This document shows positions 1 to 8,197 of a stretch of 64,000 nt of DNA, one piece after another. The translations under genes were made by a program, and so were the position numbers. The notes under the pieces are model-generated. The model saw only the letters and a program-made list of their open reading frames with translations. It did not search any database and was not told the origin of the DNA. Within the stretch, counting starts at the first letter, position 1. Every line of letters starts with the position of its first letter. This DNA is from CBDFLD01 sp965249005 (GTDB taxonomy: Bacteria; Acidobacteriota; UBA6911), in assembly GCA_965249005.1 (NCBI GenBank), contig CBDFLD010000008.1, forward strand, positions 1-64,000, written 5' to 3'.

Positions 1-2
1 TG

Positions 3-218
3 GACGTTGCAGGTAAGACCCGTGTCGAGAATATTCGAGCCCGGGAGGCAGCAGATACCGGAGCTGAAACGCTCGTCACCGCGTGCCCGTTCTGCAAGGG
101 AATGCTCCAGGCAGGCAAGCAGTCGCTCGAGCAAGAAGGTGGGGCGGGAGGGTCATCGAGCACGTTGGGGGATGTTCAGGATCTCGCGGAATTGATCGTG
201 GCAGCCCAGGGATGGTAA
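3..218 (+). CDS. C-terminal end of CCG-type Fe-S oxidoreductase (DgcB-like), partial
   Basis: An open frame enters from the left edge and ends at TAA 216-218, giving 71 residues. It contains a typical CCG-domain ending, a stretch reading RAREAADTGAETLVTACPFC followed by KGM. This cysteine pair is the distal cluster-binding motif of heterodisulfide-reductase/GlpC/DgcB-type proteins. Such proteins pass electrons from a flavin dehydrogenase and ETF towards the quinone pool. The next genes are an EtfB-like protein (SD AGGAGG at about 218-223) and a TMADH/DgcA-like flavoprotein, the usual company of DgcB in betaine and dimethylglycine demethylation clusters. The family call rests on the C-terminus only; the start and N-terminal domains lie outside the window. 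The substrate is inferred from neighbours. Confidence 0.75.
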   Translation, partial: DVAGKTRVENIRAREAADTGAETLVTACPFCKGMLQAGKQSLEQEGGAGGSSSTLGDVQDLAELIVAAQGW

Positions 219-232
219 GGAGGCGGTAGGGA

Positions 233-1219
233 ATGAAGAAGATCGCCCTTGTCTTGGGCACCCCCTTGGATCGAAGGGGAGCCTTGAGCCAGTCGGATCG
301 AGCCGCTACTTCGATCGCGTTCCAGGCACTCGAGGGAGAGGTCCATGTCTACAGTCATCGAGAGGAGGGACTTTGCTACGCCCTTGCAGCCGGCGCCTCA
401 GAAGGGTATTTCTTAGAGAGCCAGAACGAAATAGAATTCGATATTGCGTTGGTCGGCTCGACGGGGGACTTCACTGCTGCGCAGCTGGCGGAAAGAAAAC
501 GGTGTCCGCTGCTCCTCGACATCGTGCAAGTACAGTCACCGGACCAAGAAGGTAGAATGGAGATTGTTCGCGATCTGGGTCAAGGAGCGAAAGAGGTCTT
601 GACTGTTTCCGGTTCCGTCGTCCTGCGCGTTTCCGAAGAAGCGGATAACACAATGTACGTGTCGCGGTTTCGAAGAGAAACGGCCGCTGGGTTTTCTGGT
701 GGGCGCGGGAGCGGTCCGCCCGAGTCCTCCCCGGCCGAGCAGCGCTGGGAGCTCGCAAAGCCGAGGGTCAGAATCGGTGATCTGGCTGCAAAGACAGGGG
801 GGTCGGCAACGAGCCGCGCGGATGCCATATACGGAACGACAGAGCCAAAGGGGGAAACCGAGTCCGTCATCACGGGGGATGCGGCCATGGCGGCGAAGCA
901 CCTGCTCCGCTACCTCCGGCACCATGGGTTCATTACGCGCGGGGGCGAGGATGCACGGGACCCCGTTGCTGCCACGTCGGAACGGTCCCCGTCCCCTTCG
1001 GCCCGAACGGTCGAACGCCCTCGGAGAGGTCCTCGATCGGCTGGGTCCAGGCGCGGACCCCGCCCGGTGCCAACCGGAGAACAGCCGCCGGCACCGGAGA
1101 GTCCTTCGCCTCTGGCGGAGACGCCGCGCAGCCGAGGACCCCGGGACGTAGGGAGCGCTCGAGCATCGGAACGTCGAAAGCCCCGCCCTATCAAGGGCGT
1201 AGACAACGAACCGCATTAA
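233..1219 (+). CDS. Electron transfer flavoprotein beta-subunit-like protein with a long basic tail
   Basis: 328 residues. Residues about 1-240 look like the EtfB-type protein of demethylase clusters. There is a Rossmann-like start (MKKIALVLGTP), a VVLRVSE segment near 130, a YVSRFRR segment, and IGDLAAKTGGSATSR near 182-196 followed by a helix ending in LLRYLRHHGFI. The last ~85 residues are an Arg/Pro/Ser-rich low-complexity tail with no visible fold. The start ATG follows AGGAGG and sits 14 nt after the Fe-S gene stop, so the two are probably co-transcribed. In this context it would carry electrons from the downstream DgcA-like dehydrogenase to the Fe-S oxidoreductase. The beta-subunit call is based on resemblance and context; no separate EtfA is visible in the window. 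Confidence 0.55.
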   Translation: MKKIALVLGTPLDRRGALSQSDRAATSIAFQALEGEVHVYSHREEGLCYALAAGASEGYFLESQNEIEFDIALVGSTGDFTAAQLAERKRCPLLLDIVQVQSPDQEGRMEIVRDLGQGAKEVLTVSGSVVLRVSEEADNTMYVSRFRRETAAGFSGGRGSGPPESSPAEQRWELAKPRVRIGDLAAKTGGSATSRADAIYGTTEPKGETESVITGDAAMAAKHLLRYLRHHGFITRGGEDARDPVAATSERSPSPSARTVERPRRGPRSAGSRRGPRPVPTGEQPPAPESPSPLAETPRSRGPRDVGSARASERRKPRPIKGVDNEPH

Positions 1220-1247
1220 AATATAAACATCATTGGATGAGGAAAAC

Positions 1248-3215
1248 ATGAGTACAACGGAATTGAAATACTTGTTCTCGCCGATCCAAGTGGGACCGGT
1301 TACCGCCAAGAATCGAATCTGCTGCAGTGCTCACGCCGATGCATTGTCGGACCAAGGAATGCCGGGAGACCGGCAGCGTCTTTACTACGAGGAAAAAGCA
1401 CGGGGCGGATGTGGATTTATGATGTGCATGGGGGTCTCGAGCGTGCATCCCTCGAGCCCCACTCACGACTGGAACAACGTGCAGCTCTGGGACGACAAGG
1501 TCATTCCCTATCTGGAGAAGTTCTCCGAGGCCATTCACAAATATGATTGCCCGGTGATCGCCCAGATAAGCCACAGAGGCCGCCGGGTGCGGAGTTATCT
1601 GGTCTGGAACCGCGTTTATGCTCCGAGCGACATCCGCGAGCCCGAACATCGGGAGTACCCCCACCCCATGGATGAGGAGCAAATGGACGAGATGATCCAG
1701 GCATTCGCGGATGCCGCTGGCCGTCTCAAGGCAGGAGGTTTCGATGGAGTCGAGATCCAGGCCAGCCATTGCCATCTCATCGATCAGTTCTGGACCTCGA
1801 ATGCCAACATCCGAACCGACCAGTATGGCGGCTCGCTCGACAATCGTTTGCGCTTCGGCGTCCGCGTCATCGAAGCCGTACGGGAGCGGGTCGGATCCGA
1901 CTTCGTTGTGGGACTTCGCGTGACCGGCGATGACTTCGAGGAAAAAGGCCTCGACAACGAGAAGATGCAGGAGATCTGCGGGCGTCTCGATGAATTGAAA
2001 ATGCTGGACTACTTCAACGTGATCGGGGGAACGGCCGAGAGCTACACCGGAATCGGTCAGGCAATCCCCAACATGTCCTTCAAGCTCGGCTTGTATACGT
2101 ACCTGTCGGCCAGTATCCGGAGGGCGGTCAACGTTCCGGTGATCGCTACCGGGCGAATCGTGGATCCAACGCAAGCAGAGAAAATCCTCTCGGCGGGTGA
2201 AGCCGATCTCGTGGTCATGAACCGTGCCCTAATCGCGGATCCGCACATGCCCAACAAGGCCAAGGCGGGACAGGCGGAAGACATTCGCCAGTGCATGGGA
2301 TACAACGAAGGCTGCATCGACCGCATCTACGATGGGGTGGGCGTCTCGTGCGTGCAAAACCCCGTTATCGGGAGAGAGGGGGAGTGGAGGGAAACAAAGG
2401 CGGCGGAGATGAAGAAGAAGGTGGTCGTGGTGGGAGGCGGACCGGCCGGTCTCGAAGCGGCAAGGGTTTCAGCGGAGCGTGGACACACCGTGATCCTGTT
2501 CGAAAAGGGAGATCAGCTTGGAGGCCAGGCACTCATCGCCAAGCTGGCGCCTAGCCGGCAAGACTACGATGGAGCGACGCGCTACTCCAGCATGCAATGC
2601 GGCAAGCTCGGGGTCGATGTGCGGCTCAACATGGCGGCCGATTTGGATGCGATACTCGCAGAGTCTCCGGATCACGTAATCGTCGCCACGGGGGCCGTGG
2701 CGAGAAAGCCGAATCTTTCTGGCATCGAAAGCCACCAGGTCGCTTCGGTGTGGGAGGTCTTGCAGGGCAAGGCCGGGGACCTGGGCAGCGCTGTCCTGAT
2801 CATCGACGAGGAATATAGTTATCAGGGCCCGACAACTGCCGAGTTTCTGTTGGATCGCGGGAAGGAAGTCGATCTCATCACAAGCCAGGAAAAGGTTGCG
2901 GACTTCTTGGGGCACACGAACCGACCGCCATTGATGCGGCGGATCCTCAAGAAGGGCCTTCAAGTTTTCAACCATCTGGAAGCTCAGTCATTCAAGGACA
3001 ATCACCTGATTGCCCGCAACATTTGGACCGGAGATCGACAGCAGGTTGGTCCTTATGACGGCTTTGTCTATGCCTACGGCGGTATCCGGGTAGAAACCTT
3101 GAGCGAGCCGCTCAAGCAAAAAGGGATAACGGTCGAAGTTGTCGGCGATGCGTTCTCGCCCCGTACGCTCCAGCATGCGATTCTGGAGGGGCACAACGCT
3201 GCTCGTGAGATCTAG
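1248..3215 (+). CDS. TMADH/DgcA-type FMN/Fe-S/FAD oxidoreductase
   Basis: 655 residues from ATG 1248, preceded by GAGGA; the in-frame TTG at 1233 has no better SD. Residues 5-340 form an old-yellow-enzyme FMN barrel, with QISHRGRR near 106-113, FDGVEIQASHCHLIDQFW at 165-182 and TDQYGGSLDNRLRFG at 190-204. Residues 349-368 form the Fe-S loop. From 391 there is an ADP-binding fold (VVVVGGGPAGLEAARVSAERG). This is the domain order of trimethylamine, histamine and dimethylglycine dehydrogenases and of 2,4-dienoyl-CoA reductase FadH. The Fe-S and EtfB-like neighbours favour an N-demethylase-type role. The second cluster cysteine is replaced: C349-x2-Y352-x3-C356-x11-C368. The exact amine substrate cannot be read from sequence. 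Confidence 0.85.
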   Translation: MSTTELKYLFSPIQVGPVTAKNRICCSAHADALSDQGMPGDRQRLYYEEKARGGCGFMMCMGVSSVHPSSPTHDWNNVQLWDDKVIPYLEKFSEAIHKYDCPVIAQISHRGRRVRSYLVWNRVYAPSDIREPEHREYPHPMDEEQMDEMIQAFADAAGRLKAGGFDGVEIQASHCHLIDQFWTSNANIRTDQYGGSLDNRLRFGVRVIEAVRERVGSDFVVGLRVTGDDFEEKGLDNEKMQEICGRLDELKMLDYFNVIGGTAESYTGIGQAIPNMSFKLGLYTYLSASIRRAVNVPVIATGRIVDPTQAEKILSAGEADLVVMNRALIADPHMPNKAKAGQAEDIRQCMGYNEGCIDRIYDGVGVSCVQNPVIGREGEWRETKAAEMKKKVVVVGGGPAGLEAARVSAERGHTVILFEKGDQLGGQALIAKLAPSRQDYDGATRYSSMQCGKLGVDVRLNMAADLDAILAESPDHVIVATGAVARKPNLSGIESHQVASVWEVLQGKAGDLGSAVLIIDEEYSYQGPTTAEFLLDRGKEVDLITSQEKVADFLGHTNRPPLMRRILKKGLQVFNHLEAQSFKDNHLIARNIWTGDRQQVGPYDGFVYAYGGIRVETLSEPLKQKGITVEVVGDAFSPRTLQHAILEGHNAAREI

Positions 3216-3261
3216 CTCCCCGTTTCGTTTTCCACGCGCACTATTATCCTGAGGATTGGAC

Positions 3262-3894
3262 ATGAAGAGAGTCTTGGTTTTCGGTGATTCATTGAGCTGG
3301 GGATTTATTCCGGGAACGCTGGGGAAACGTTACGGTCCTGATATTCGTTGGCCGAGGGTGCTGCAGACGTTGCTCGGAGATGAGCATGAGGTCGTCGAAG
3401 AAACGCTCAACGGTCGGACGACAGTTCTGGATGATCCGTACCGGCTCGGCCGAAACGGGCTCGCGTGGATGCAGCCTCTCCTGGAGTCCCATGCCCCACT
3501 GGATTTGGTCGTCATCATGTTGGGATCGAACGATCTACTGCATCACCGCGATCTGACCGCTTTTGACGTGGCCAGGGGGGTGAATCTGCTGGTCGACGTC
3601 GTCCAGCGATACGTGGGCGAGTGCCAGGTCCGTCCGTCCGAGGTTCTGATCATGGCTCCACCCTGTGGAGAATCACTGTCTGCGGACATGGCACCCGGCT
3701 GCAAGGGAGAGCTGTCGAAATTCGCGGATGTGGCTCCCGCGTTGAAAGCCCTTGCCGAGCAGAAAGGATGTCATTTCTTCGATGTCACCCGCGTGGTGGA
3801 ACGAAAAGAAGTATCCGACGGCATCCATCTCAATGAAGACGCAAACAAACGACTGGCCCGCGAATTTTCCGGCCCGATCAAAGAGATTCTGTAG
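3262..3894 (+). CDS. SGNH/GDSL-family hydrolase
   Basis: 210 residues. ATG 3262 is preferred over the in-frame TTG at 3256 because GAGGA lies 6 nt upstream of the ATG. Block I is VLVFGDSLSWGF with nucleophile Ser10; an oxyanion-hole block reads VIMLGSNDLL; block V is DGIHLNEDA with Asp186 and His189. The short single-domain form and the GRTTVLDD stretch resemble the small cytosolic aryl-esterase/acyl-esterase SGNH group. No signal peptide is visible. It follows the flavoprotein by 46 nt on the same strand. A role in deacetylating imported sugars would suit the neighbourhood but is inference. The TAG stop lies inside a palindromic repeat (3891-3915). Confidence 0.85.
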   Translation: MKRVLVFGDSLSWGFIPGTLGKRYGPDIRWPRVLQTLLGDEHEVVEETLNGRTTVLDDPYRLGRNGLAWMQPLLESHAPLDLVVIMLGSNDLLHHRDLTAFDVARGVNLLVDVVQRYVGECQVRPSEVLIMAPPCGESLSADMAPGCKGELSKFADVAPALKALAEQKGCHFFDVTRVVERKEVSDGIHLNEDANKRLAREFSGPIKEIL

Positions 3895-3915
3895 GCCGCT
3901 CACTCCGTGAGCGGC
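3891..3915 (+). repeat. GTAG palindromic repeat, copy 1 (contains the SGNH stop codon)
   Basis: GTAG is followed by GCCGCTCAC, loop TCC and GTGAGCGGC: a perfect 9-bp stem with a 3-nt loop. The TAG of the leading GTAG is the stop codon (3892-3894) of the SGNH hydrolase. Related copies lie at 4718, 13457, 35289 (-), 48232, 48302 (-) and 54768 (-). Confidence 0.9.
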
Positions 3916-4052
3916 TCGAGCGGGAACTCTACACATCTCTAGACGCACACCAACGCCGACCCGCGGATGCCCCCGGATGGCGCAAACTGCCCCGCAGTGA
4001 TAATCTAATGCATCATTTGATGCCAGTCAGCGAAATGGGAAAGGATCTGCCA

Positions 4053-4721
4053 ATGAGCTCCCAGAGGTGCCAGTTTTGCAGCAAGACGCTCGCTTTCGTC
4101 ACTGCAGCCGTTTTGGTGTGTCTGTCCGGTGTTTTTGCCATGGACCATTCGACGGAGGGATTCGTCGAGCTCTTCAACGGGAAAAACTTCGACGGATGGG
4201 AAGGAAACCAGGAGTTCTTTCGTATCGAAGATGGAGCCATTGTCGGGGGAACGCTCGAGCAGCGGATCCCGCGAAACGAGTTTCTCTGCACTACCCGGGA
4301 CTATGGCGATTTCGAGTTGCGCCTGCAGGCGAAAACGGTCGGGAAAGGTGCCAACGGCGGTATTCAGGTCCGGTCCCGCCGGGTCCCGAACCATCATGAA
4401 GTCAGTGGATACCAGGCTGACATCGGCATTCTGCGCGGCCAGAACATCTGGGGGGCCTTGTACGATGAGGCACGGCGACGGAAGATGCTGGCTGTAGGTG
4501 ATCCCGAGAAACTGACAAAAGTGTTCAAGCCCGATGATTGGAACGACTACGTCATCCGCTGCGATGGAAAGCGGATTCAGACCTGGATCAACGGTTTTCA
4601 GACAGTCGATTATACGGAACCGGATCCCGAGATCGAGCAGATTGGCATCATCGGGCTTCAAGTGCACGGAGGTCCGCCGAGCGAAGTTTGGTACCGGAAT
4701 CTCTTGATCAAGGAACTGTAG
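4053..4721 (+). CDS. Secreted DUF1080 (3-keto-disaccharide hydrolase-like) protein
   Basis: 222 residues from ATG 4053 (AAAGGA 7 nt upstream; longer in-frame starts at 4008 and 4035 have poorer context). A signal peptide runs to about residue 30 (hydrophobic LAFVTAAVLVCLSGVFA). The mature part is a jelly-roll of the DUF1080 type: FVELFNGKNFDGWEG, YGDFELRLQAK, GANGGIQVRSRR and a C-terminal IGIIGLQVHGG before WYRNLLI. DUF1080 proteins are glycan-binding or hydrolysing beta-sandwich proteins, common in Acidobacteriota and PVC bacteria; some act on 3-keto-sugars. It probably acts in the periplasm. Its TAG stop falls in a second copy of the GTAG palindrome. Confidence 0.85.
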   Translation: MSSQRCQFCSKTLAFVTAAVLVCLSGVFAMDHSTEGFVELFNGKNFDGWEGNQEFFRIEDGAIVGGTLEQRIPRNEFLCTTRDYGDFELRLQAKTVGKGANGGIQVRSRRVPNHHEVSGYQADIGILRGQNIWGALYDEARRRKMLAVGDPEKLTKVFKPDDWNDYVIRCDGKRIQTWINGFQTVDYTEPDPEIEQIGIIGLQVHGGPPSEVWYRNLLIKEL

Positions 4722-4742
4722 GCCGTCCACTCCGCGGGCGGC
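4718..4742 (+). repeat. GTAG palindromic repeat, copy 2 (contains the DUF1080 stop codon)
   Basis: GTAG, GCCGTCCAC, TCC, GCGGGCGGC. The stem is imperfect, with one A-C mismatch and one T-G wobble. TAG 4719-4721 is the stop of the DUF1080 gene. Confidence 0.85.
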
Positions 4743-4853
4743 ACCAGGTTAGTTGTTTTATTCCGGTCGGAAGTTAAGCATTTTAAATTGTGCTTCAACC
4801 GACGGTGTCGTGAGTCGGCTCAGCGGAAAGCGGATAGCGCGAGGGAACCGAGC

Positions 4854-5720
4854 ATGAAACCAGAAATCGCCGCGAACGGACTCGGATTTCCGGAAGGCCC
4901 GGTGGTGATGCCCGATGGCCGTATCGTGTTTTGCGAAGAGTATGGCGCGCGCCTGAGCGTTTTCGATGGATCCGGCGTCTCTCTGTTTGCCGACACCGGG
5001 GGGGCACCAAACGGGGCGACCCTGGGAGCGGATGATCACCTCTATGTGGCACAGAACGGAGGTGTCGTCGGGGCGTGGCATTCGACCCCGATGATTTCGG
5101 CCAGTATTCAGCGGGTTAGCCCGGATGGAAGCATCACCGAGGCATGCACCCAGGTGGCGGGCTCTCCGCTTCTAGCTCCCAACGATATCTGTTTCGGCCC
5201 GGACGGCAGGCTTTACTTCACAGATCCTTCCGAGGGATACGACCCTGTGGATTGCTCAAAGCCCAGCCGTATCTATGCCGTCGATTCCGGCGGTGCCGGC
5301 GAGTTGATGGTTCAGCGCGATCCGGTCTACACCAATGGACTGGGGTTTTCCCGCAAGGGCCATCTTCTCTGGGTGGAAACATACCAGCGCGGAGTCTATT
5401 GCCTGGAGGATGACGCGCGCTTGCTTTGTACTCTGCCCGAGGACCATCTCCCGGATGGCTTTGCAGTGGCCGATGATGGCCGCATATTCATTGCGACGGT
5501 TGCCTCTCATAGCGTCACGATAATCAGTGAGGAGGGCGAGCACCTCGGCTTGATTGAACTGGACGAAAAAGCGTTTCCGACCAATTGCGCCTTCCAGGAC
5601 AATCGGTTGTGGATCACCGACGGTGGTGTCGACTACGCCGAAGACCACACCTGCGGGCGCCTCTGGTGCGTCGACACGGATGCTCGTGGACTTGCCATGC
5701 ACAAAGGCGTCATCAAATAG
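4854..5720 (+). CDS. SMP-30/gluconolactonase-family lactonase
   Basis: 288 residues from ATG 4854 (GAGGGA 8 nt upstream; the frame stays open upstream to 4788 but without coding character). Six-bladed propeller with the family metal-site signatures: FPEGP near residue 14, a PNDICFGPDGRLYFTDPS block carrying the Asn, TNGLGF carrying another Asn, and LPDGFAVADDGRIFIA carrying the Asp. These enzymes hydrolyse sugar lactones to acids, and no signal peptide is seen, so it should be cytosolic. Just 28 nt downstream starts an enolase-superfamily dehydratase. A lactonase followed by a sugar-acid dehydratase is the classic order in non-phosphorylative aldose pathways. The substrate sugar is not identifiable from sequence. 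Confidence 0.88.
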   Translation: MKPEIAANGLGFPEGPVVMPDGRIVFCEEYGARLSVFDGSGVSLFADTGGAPNGATLGADDHLYVAQNGGVVGAWHSTPMISASIQRVSPDGSITEACTQVAGSPLLAPNDICFGPDGRLYFTDPSEGYDPVDCSKPSRIYAVDSGGAGELMVQRDPVYTNGLGFSRKGHLLWVETYQRGVYCLEDDARLLCTLPEDHLPDGFAVADDGRIFIATVASHSVTIISEEGEHLGLIELDEKAFPTNCAFQDNRLWITDGGVDYAEDHTCGRLWCVDTDARGLAMHKGVIK

Positions 5721-5748
5721 CGGATCCAACCAAAGGGGTGCCTGACTG

Positions 5749-6954
5749 ATGAAAATCACCGAAGTTCGTACCCTGGTCCTGGAGGAGTTTCCCAATTTTG
5801 TTTGGGTCGAGATTCATACGGACGAAGGGATCATCGGAACGGGCGAGACCTTGTTCGGAGTGAACGCTGTCGTCGCCTATATTCATGAAGACGCCGCCCG
5901 CTATCTCGTCGGTAAGGACCCCGAGCAGATCGAGCGGCACTGGCGGGCCCTGTATGGATACTATCTCCGCTTTCGGGGCGCTGGCGCGGAGACGAGGGGG
6001 GCATCGGCACTCGATCTTGCGCTCTGGGACATCTTCGCTCAAGCGGCGGGAAAGCCTCTGTACTCGGTGTTGGGCGGGCGCACGAGAGACAAGATTCGGG
6101 TCTACAACACCTGCGCCGGCTATGGCTACGTCCGCAAGCCGATCGTCGGTCAACTCGACAACAAGGCGTTTTCGAACATCGCAGCCAAGGAGGGCCCCTA
6201 CGAAGATCTCGAAGCTTTTCAAAGCAGGCCCGAGGAACTGGCCGCCAGCCTGATCGAAGAGGGTTTCTCGGCGATGAAGATCTGGCCGTTCGATCGCATG
6301 GCAGAGCCGATGGATGGGCAGTGGATAGACCCCGAGGGGCTGGAAAAGGGTCTGGAGCCGTTCCGCCGAATCCGCGAGGCGGTGGGTATGAAGATCGAGG
6401 TTGCCTTGGAGATGCACAGTCGATGGAATCTCACGGCGGCCAAACGAATCGCGCGGGCCGTCGAGCCCTACGAGCCCATGTGGTACGAGGATCCGCTGCG
6501 CATCGACAACATCGACGAGCTGGCGGCATTCGCGGGTTCGACCCGTATCCCGACCACGGCGAGCGAATTGGTTGCCAGCAAGTACGGTTTCCGCGAGCTC
6601 CTGGAGAAGCACGTCTTTGGCAACATCATGTTCGATTTCGGTTGGTGCGGCGGAATCACGGAGGCTCGGAAGATCGCAGCGATGGCCGATGCCTATCATT
6701 TGCCCGTGGCCCCGCATGACTGCACCGGGCCGATCAGCCTGGCGGTCGGAGTCCATTTCTGTGTAAGCCAGCCAAATGCTCATATCCAGGAGATGGTTCG
6801 AGCGTACTACAGCGACTGGTATCCCATGCTTGCAACGGAGTTGCCCCGTCTGGACCACGGCTACCTGTGGCCCATCGAGGGTGCTGGAATTGGAACGCGG
6901 ATTCAACCCGATATCTGGAAGCGTAAGGATGCGAGTGTCGTCTCCACAAAATAG
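5749..6954 (+). CDS. Mandelate racemase/muconate lactonizing family sugar-acid dehydratase
   Basis: 401 residues. The N-terminal capping domain (MKITEVRTLVLEE to about 115) is followed by the enolase-superfamily barrel. Visible signatures are SALDLALWDIFAQAAGKPLY, MKIWPFD, first metal-ligand region LEMHSRW, second YEDPL, third TASELVAS, then FDFGWCGGITEARKIAAMAD and VAPHDCTGP with the catalytic-type His. This resembles galactonate/mannonate/rhamnonate-type acid-sugar dehydratases. The first ligand is Glu (E-x-H) where galactonate dehydratase has Asp (D-x-H), so an exact substrate should not be transferred. It would turn the acid from the preceding lactonase into a 2-keto-3-deoxy acid. An alcohol dehydrogenase follows 27 nt downstream. 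Confidence 0.85.
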   Translation: MKITEVRTLVLEEFPNFVWVEIHTDEGIIGTGETLFGVNAVVAYIHEDAARYLVGKDPEQIERHWRALYGYYLRFRGAGAETRGASALDLALWDIFAQAAGKPLYSVLGGRTRDKIRVYNTCAGYGYVRKPIVGQLDNKAFSNIAAKEGPYEDLEAFQSRPEELAASLIEEGFSAMKIWPFDRMAEPMDGQWIDPEGLEKGLEPFRRIREAVGMKIEVALEMHSRWNLTAAKRIARAVEPYEPMWYEDPLRIDNIDELAAFAGSTRIPTTASELVASKYGFRELLEKHVFGNIMFDFGWCGGITEARKIAAMADAYHLPVAPHDCTGPISLAVGVHFCVSQPNAHIQEMVRAYYSDWYPMLATELPRLDHGYLWPIEGAGIGTRIQPDIWKRKDASVVSTK

Positions 6955-6981
6955 AGGAAATCATCTGAGAGGAAAGATGCC

Positions 6982-8055
6982 ATGACCACGCGTGTGCGTG
7001 CTGCCGTTATCGACAAGCCTGGAGCGAATCCGGAAGTTCAAGAAATAGAGTTGGCGGATGTGGCCCACGATGAAGTGCTGGTTCGAATTCAGTCCACCGG
7101 GGTCTGTCACACCGACGTTGCCTGGCGGGACGGGTTTCTGTTCCCGGATGATTTTCCGGTCGTCGTCGGTCACGAGAGCGCGGGTACCGTCGAAGCCATC
7201 GGTTCCTCGGTGACCCGAGTCCAGAAAGGAGACAGAGTTGTTCTGACGCTGGCTCTTCACTGTGGACACTGCCGCTACTGTGAATCGGGGCGCCCCATGC
7301 TGTGCCCGGAAAGAACGAACATCAGGCCCCACTACTTCAGAGGCGGCGAGCAGCTGATTCAGGGCTTCAGCACCGGCGGTTTTGCCGAGGCGACCATCGT
7401 GAGGGAATCGTCTCCGATCAAGATTCCCGACGGAGTCCCACTCGATGTGGCGGCCATCAGCGGCTGTGCGGTCGCAACGGGCCTGGGAGCGGCCTGGAAT
7501 CTGGCCGAAATAAGACCGGGCACCACGGTATGCTGCTTCGGCTGCGGAGGAATCGGCTTGAGTATCATCATGGGCGCCAAGATTGCGGGCGCCGAACGGA
7601 TCGTGGCGGTGGATCCAAGTCCGGTGCGACAGAAGACCGCTCTGAAACTCGGTGCCACCGATGCAGTCGCGCCGGACGAAGAGAAGCTATTGTCACTGGA
7701 GACCGATGGCTACGATTATGTTTTCGAGGCAGTTGGCCGGACCGAGGTGATGGAGATGGCGGTGCGCATCACGGGCGTGGGGGGAACCGTCGTGATTATC
7801 GGCGCCACGGGCCCGACCGAGAGTTTCAAAATCGACTCGCTCGACTGGGTGGTGAAGCAACGAAAGATGCTCGGATGTCTGACCGGGAGCGTTCGCCCCA
7901 ATATCGACTTCGATCGATACTTTCGGCTCTATGCGCGCGGACTGCTGGACCTCGACAGTCTGGTGACATCCAGGCTCCCCCTGGATGAGATCGTCCAGGC
8001 TTTCGACCGCTCGGATTCGGGCGACGGAATCCGCACCATCGTTACCATGGACTAG
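6982..8055 (+). CDS. Zinc-dependent medium-chain alcohol dehydrogenase
   Basis: 357 residues. Catalytic zinc motif GVCHTDVAW and GHESAG; structural zinc cysteines CGHCRYCESGRPMLC; Rossmann motif CFGCGGIGLS near residues 184-193. Length and motifs place it near the class III/S-(hydroxymethyl)glutathione dehydrogenase branch, but that branch also holds many sugar and aryl alcohol dehydrogenases. As the last gene of the plus-strand cluster it may oxidise a sugar, a keto-deoxy acid or a product of demethylation (formaldehyde). The cluster alone does not decide between these. SD AGAGGA precedes the ATG. A GC hairpin starts directly after the stop. Confidence 0.88.
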   Translation: MTTRVRAAVIDKPGANPEVQEIELADVAHDEVLVRIQSTGVCHTDVAWRDGFLFPDDFPVVVGHESAGTVEAIGSSVTRVQKGDRVVLTLALHCGHCRYCESGRPMLCPERTNIRPHYFRGGEQLIQGFSTGGFAEATIVRESSPIKIPDGVPLDVAAISGCAVATGLGAAWNLAEIRPGTTVCCFGCGGIGLSIIMGAKIAGAERIVAVDPSPVRQKTALKLGATDAVAPDEEKLLSLETDGYDYVFEAVGRTEVMEMAVRITGVGGTVVIIGATGPTESFKIDSLDWVVKQRKMLGCLTGSVRPNIDFDRYFRLYARGLLDLDSLVTSRLPLDEIVQAFDRSDSGDGIRTIVTMD

Positions 8056-8078
8056 GCGTTGGGTCTGCGACCCAGCGC
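8056..8078. repeat. Hairpin immediately after the alcohol dehydrogenase stop
   Basis: GCGTTGGGTC, loop TGC, GACCCAGCGC: a 10-bp stem with one T-G wobble, beginning at the base after TAG 8053-8055. There is no T-run, so it is not a canonical intrinsic terminator. Its placement (TAG, then a stem with a 3-nt loop) imitates the GTAG palindrome family although the stem sequence differs. The intergenic stretch 8056-8413 also holds a degenerate GGCCGCCCAC...GTGGG palindrome at about 8115-8137 and a longer hairpin at 8159-8197. Confidence 0.6.
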
Positions 8079-8158
8079 GCTCACCGCTTACCGCTTTGGC
8101 TCCAGGCGAACGAAGGCCGCCCACCCCCGCGTGGGGGACAATGTTCATCGATAATTCC

Positions 8159-8197
8159 GGGCGATATTTCGTCCCTTATCCGGACGAGATATCGTCC
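8159..8197. repeat. 39-nt hairpin with 16-bp arms
   Basis: Arms 8159-8174 and 8182-8197 (GGGCGATATTTCGTCC and GGACGAGATATCGTCC) pair along their full length with two G-T wobbles around a 7-nt loop. It lies between convergently placed unrelated genes. It may be a REP-like element or an mRNA 3'-end structure. Nothing else is recognised between 8198 and 8413. Confidence 0.65.

Noticed and set aside
5713..6906. 397-codon open frame on the minus strand
   Set aside because: It mirrors the enolase-superfamily dehydratase gene and lacks recognisable motifs or an SD.
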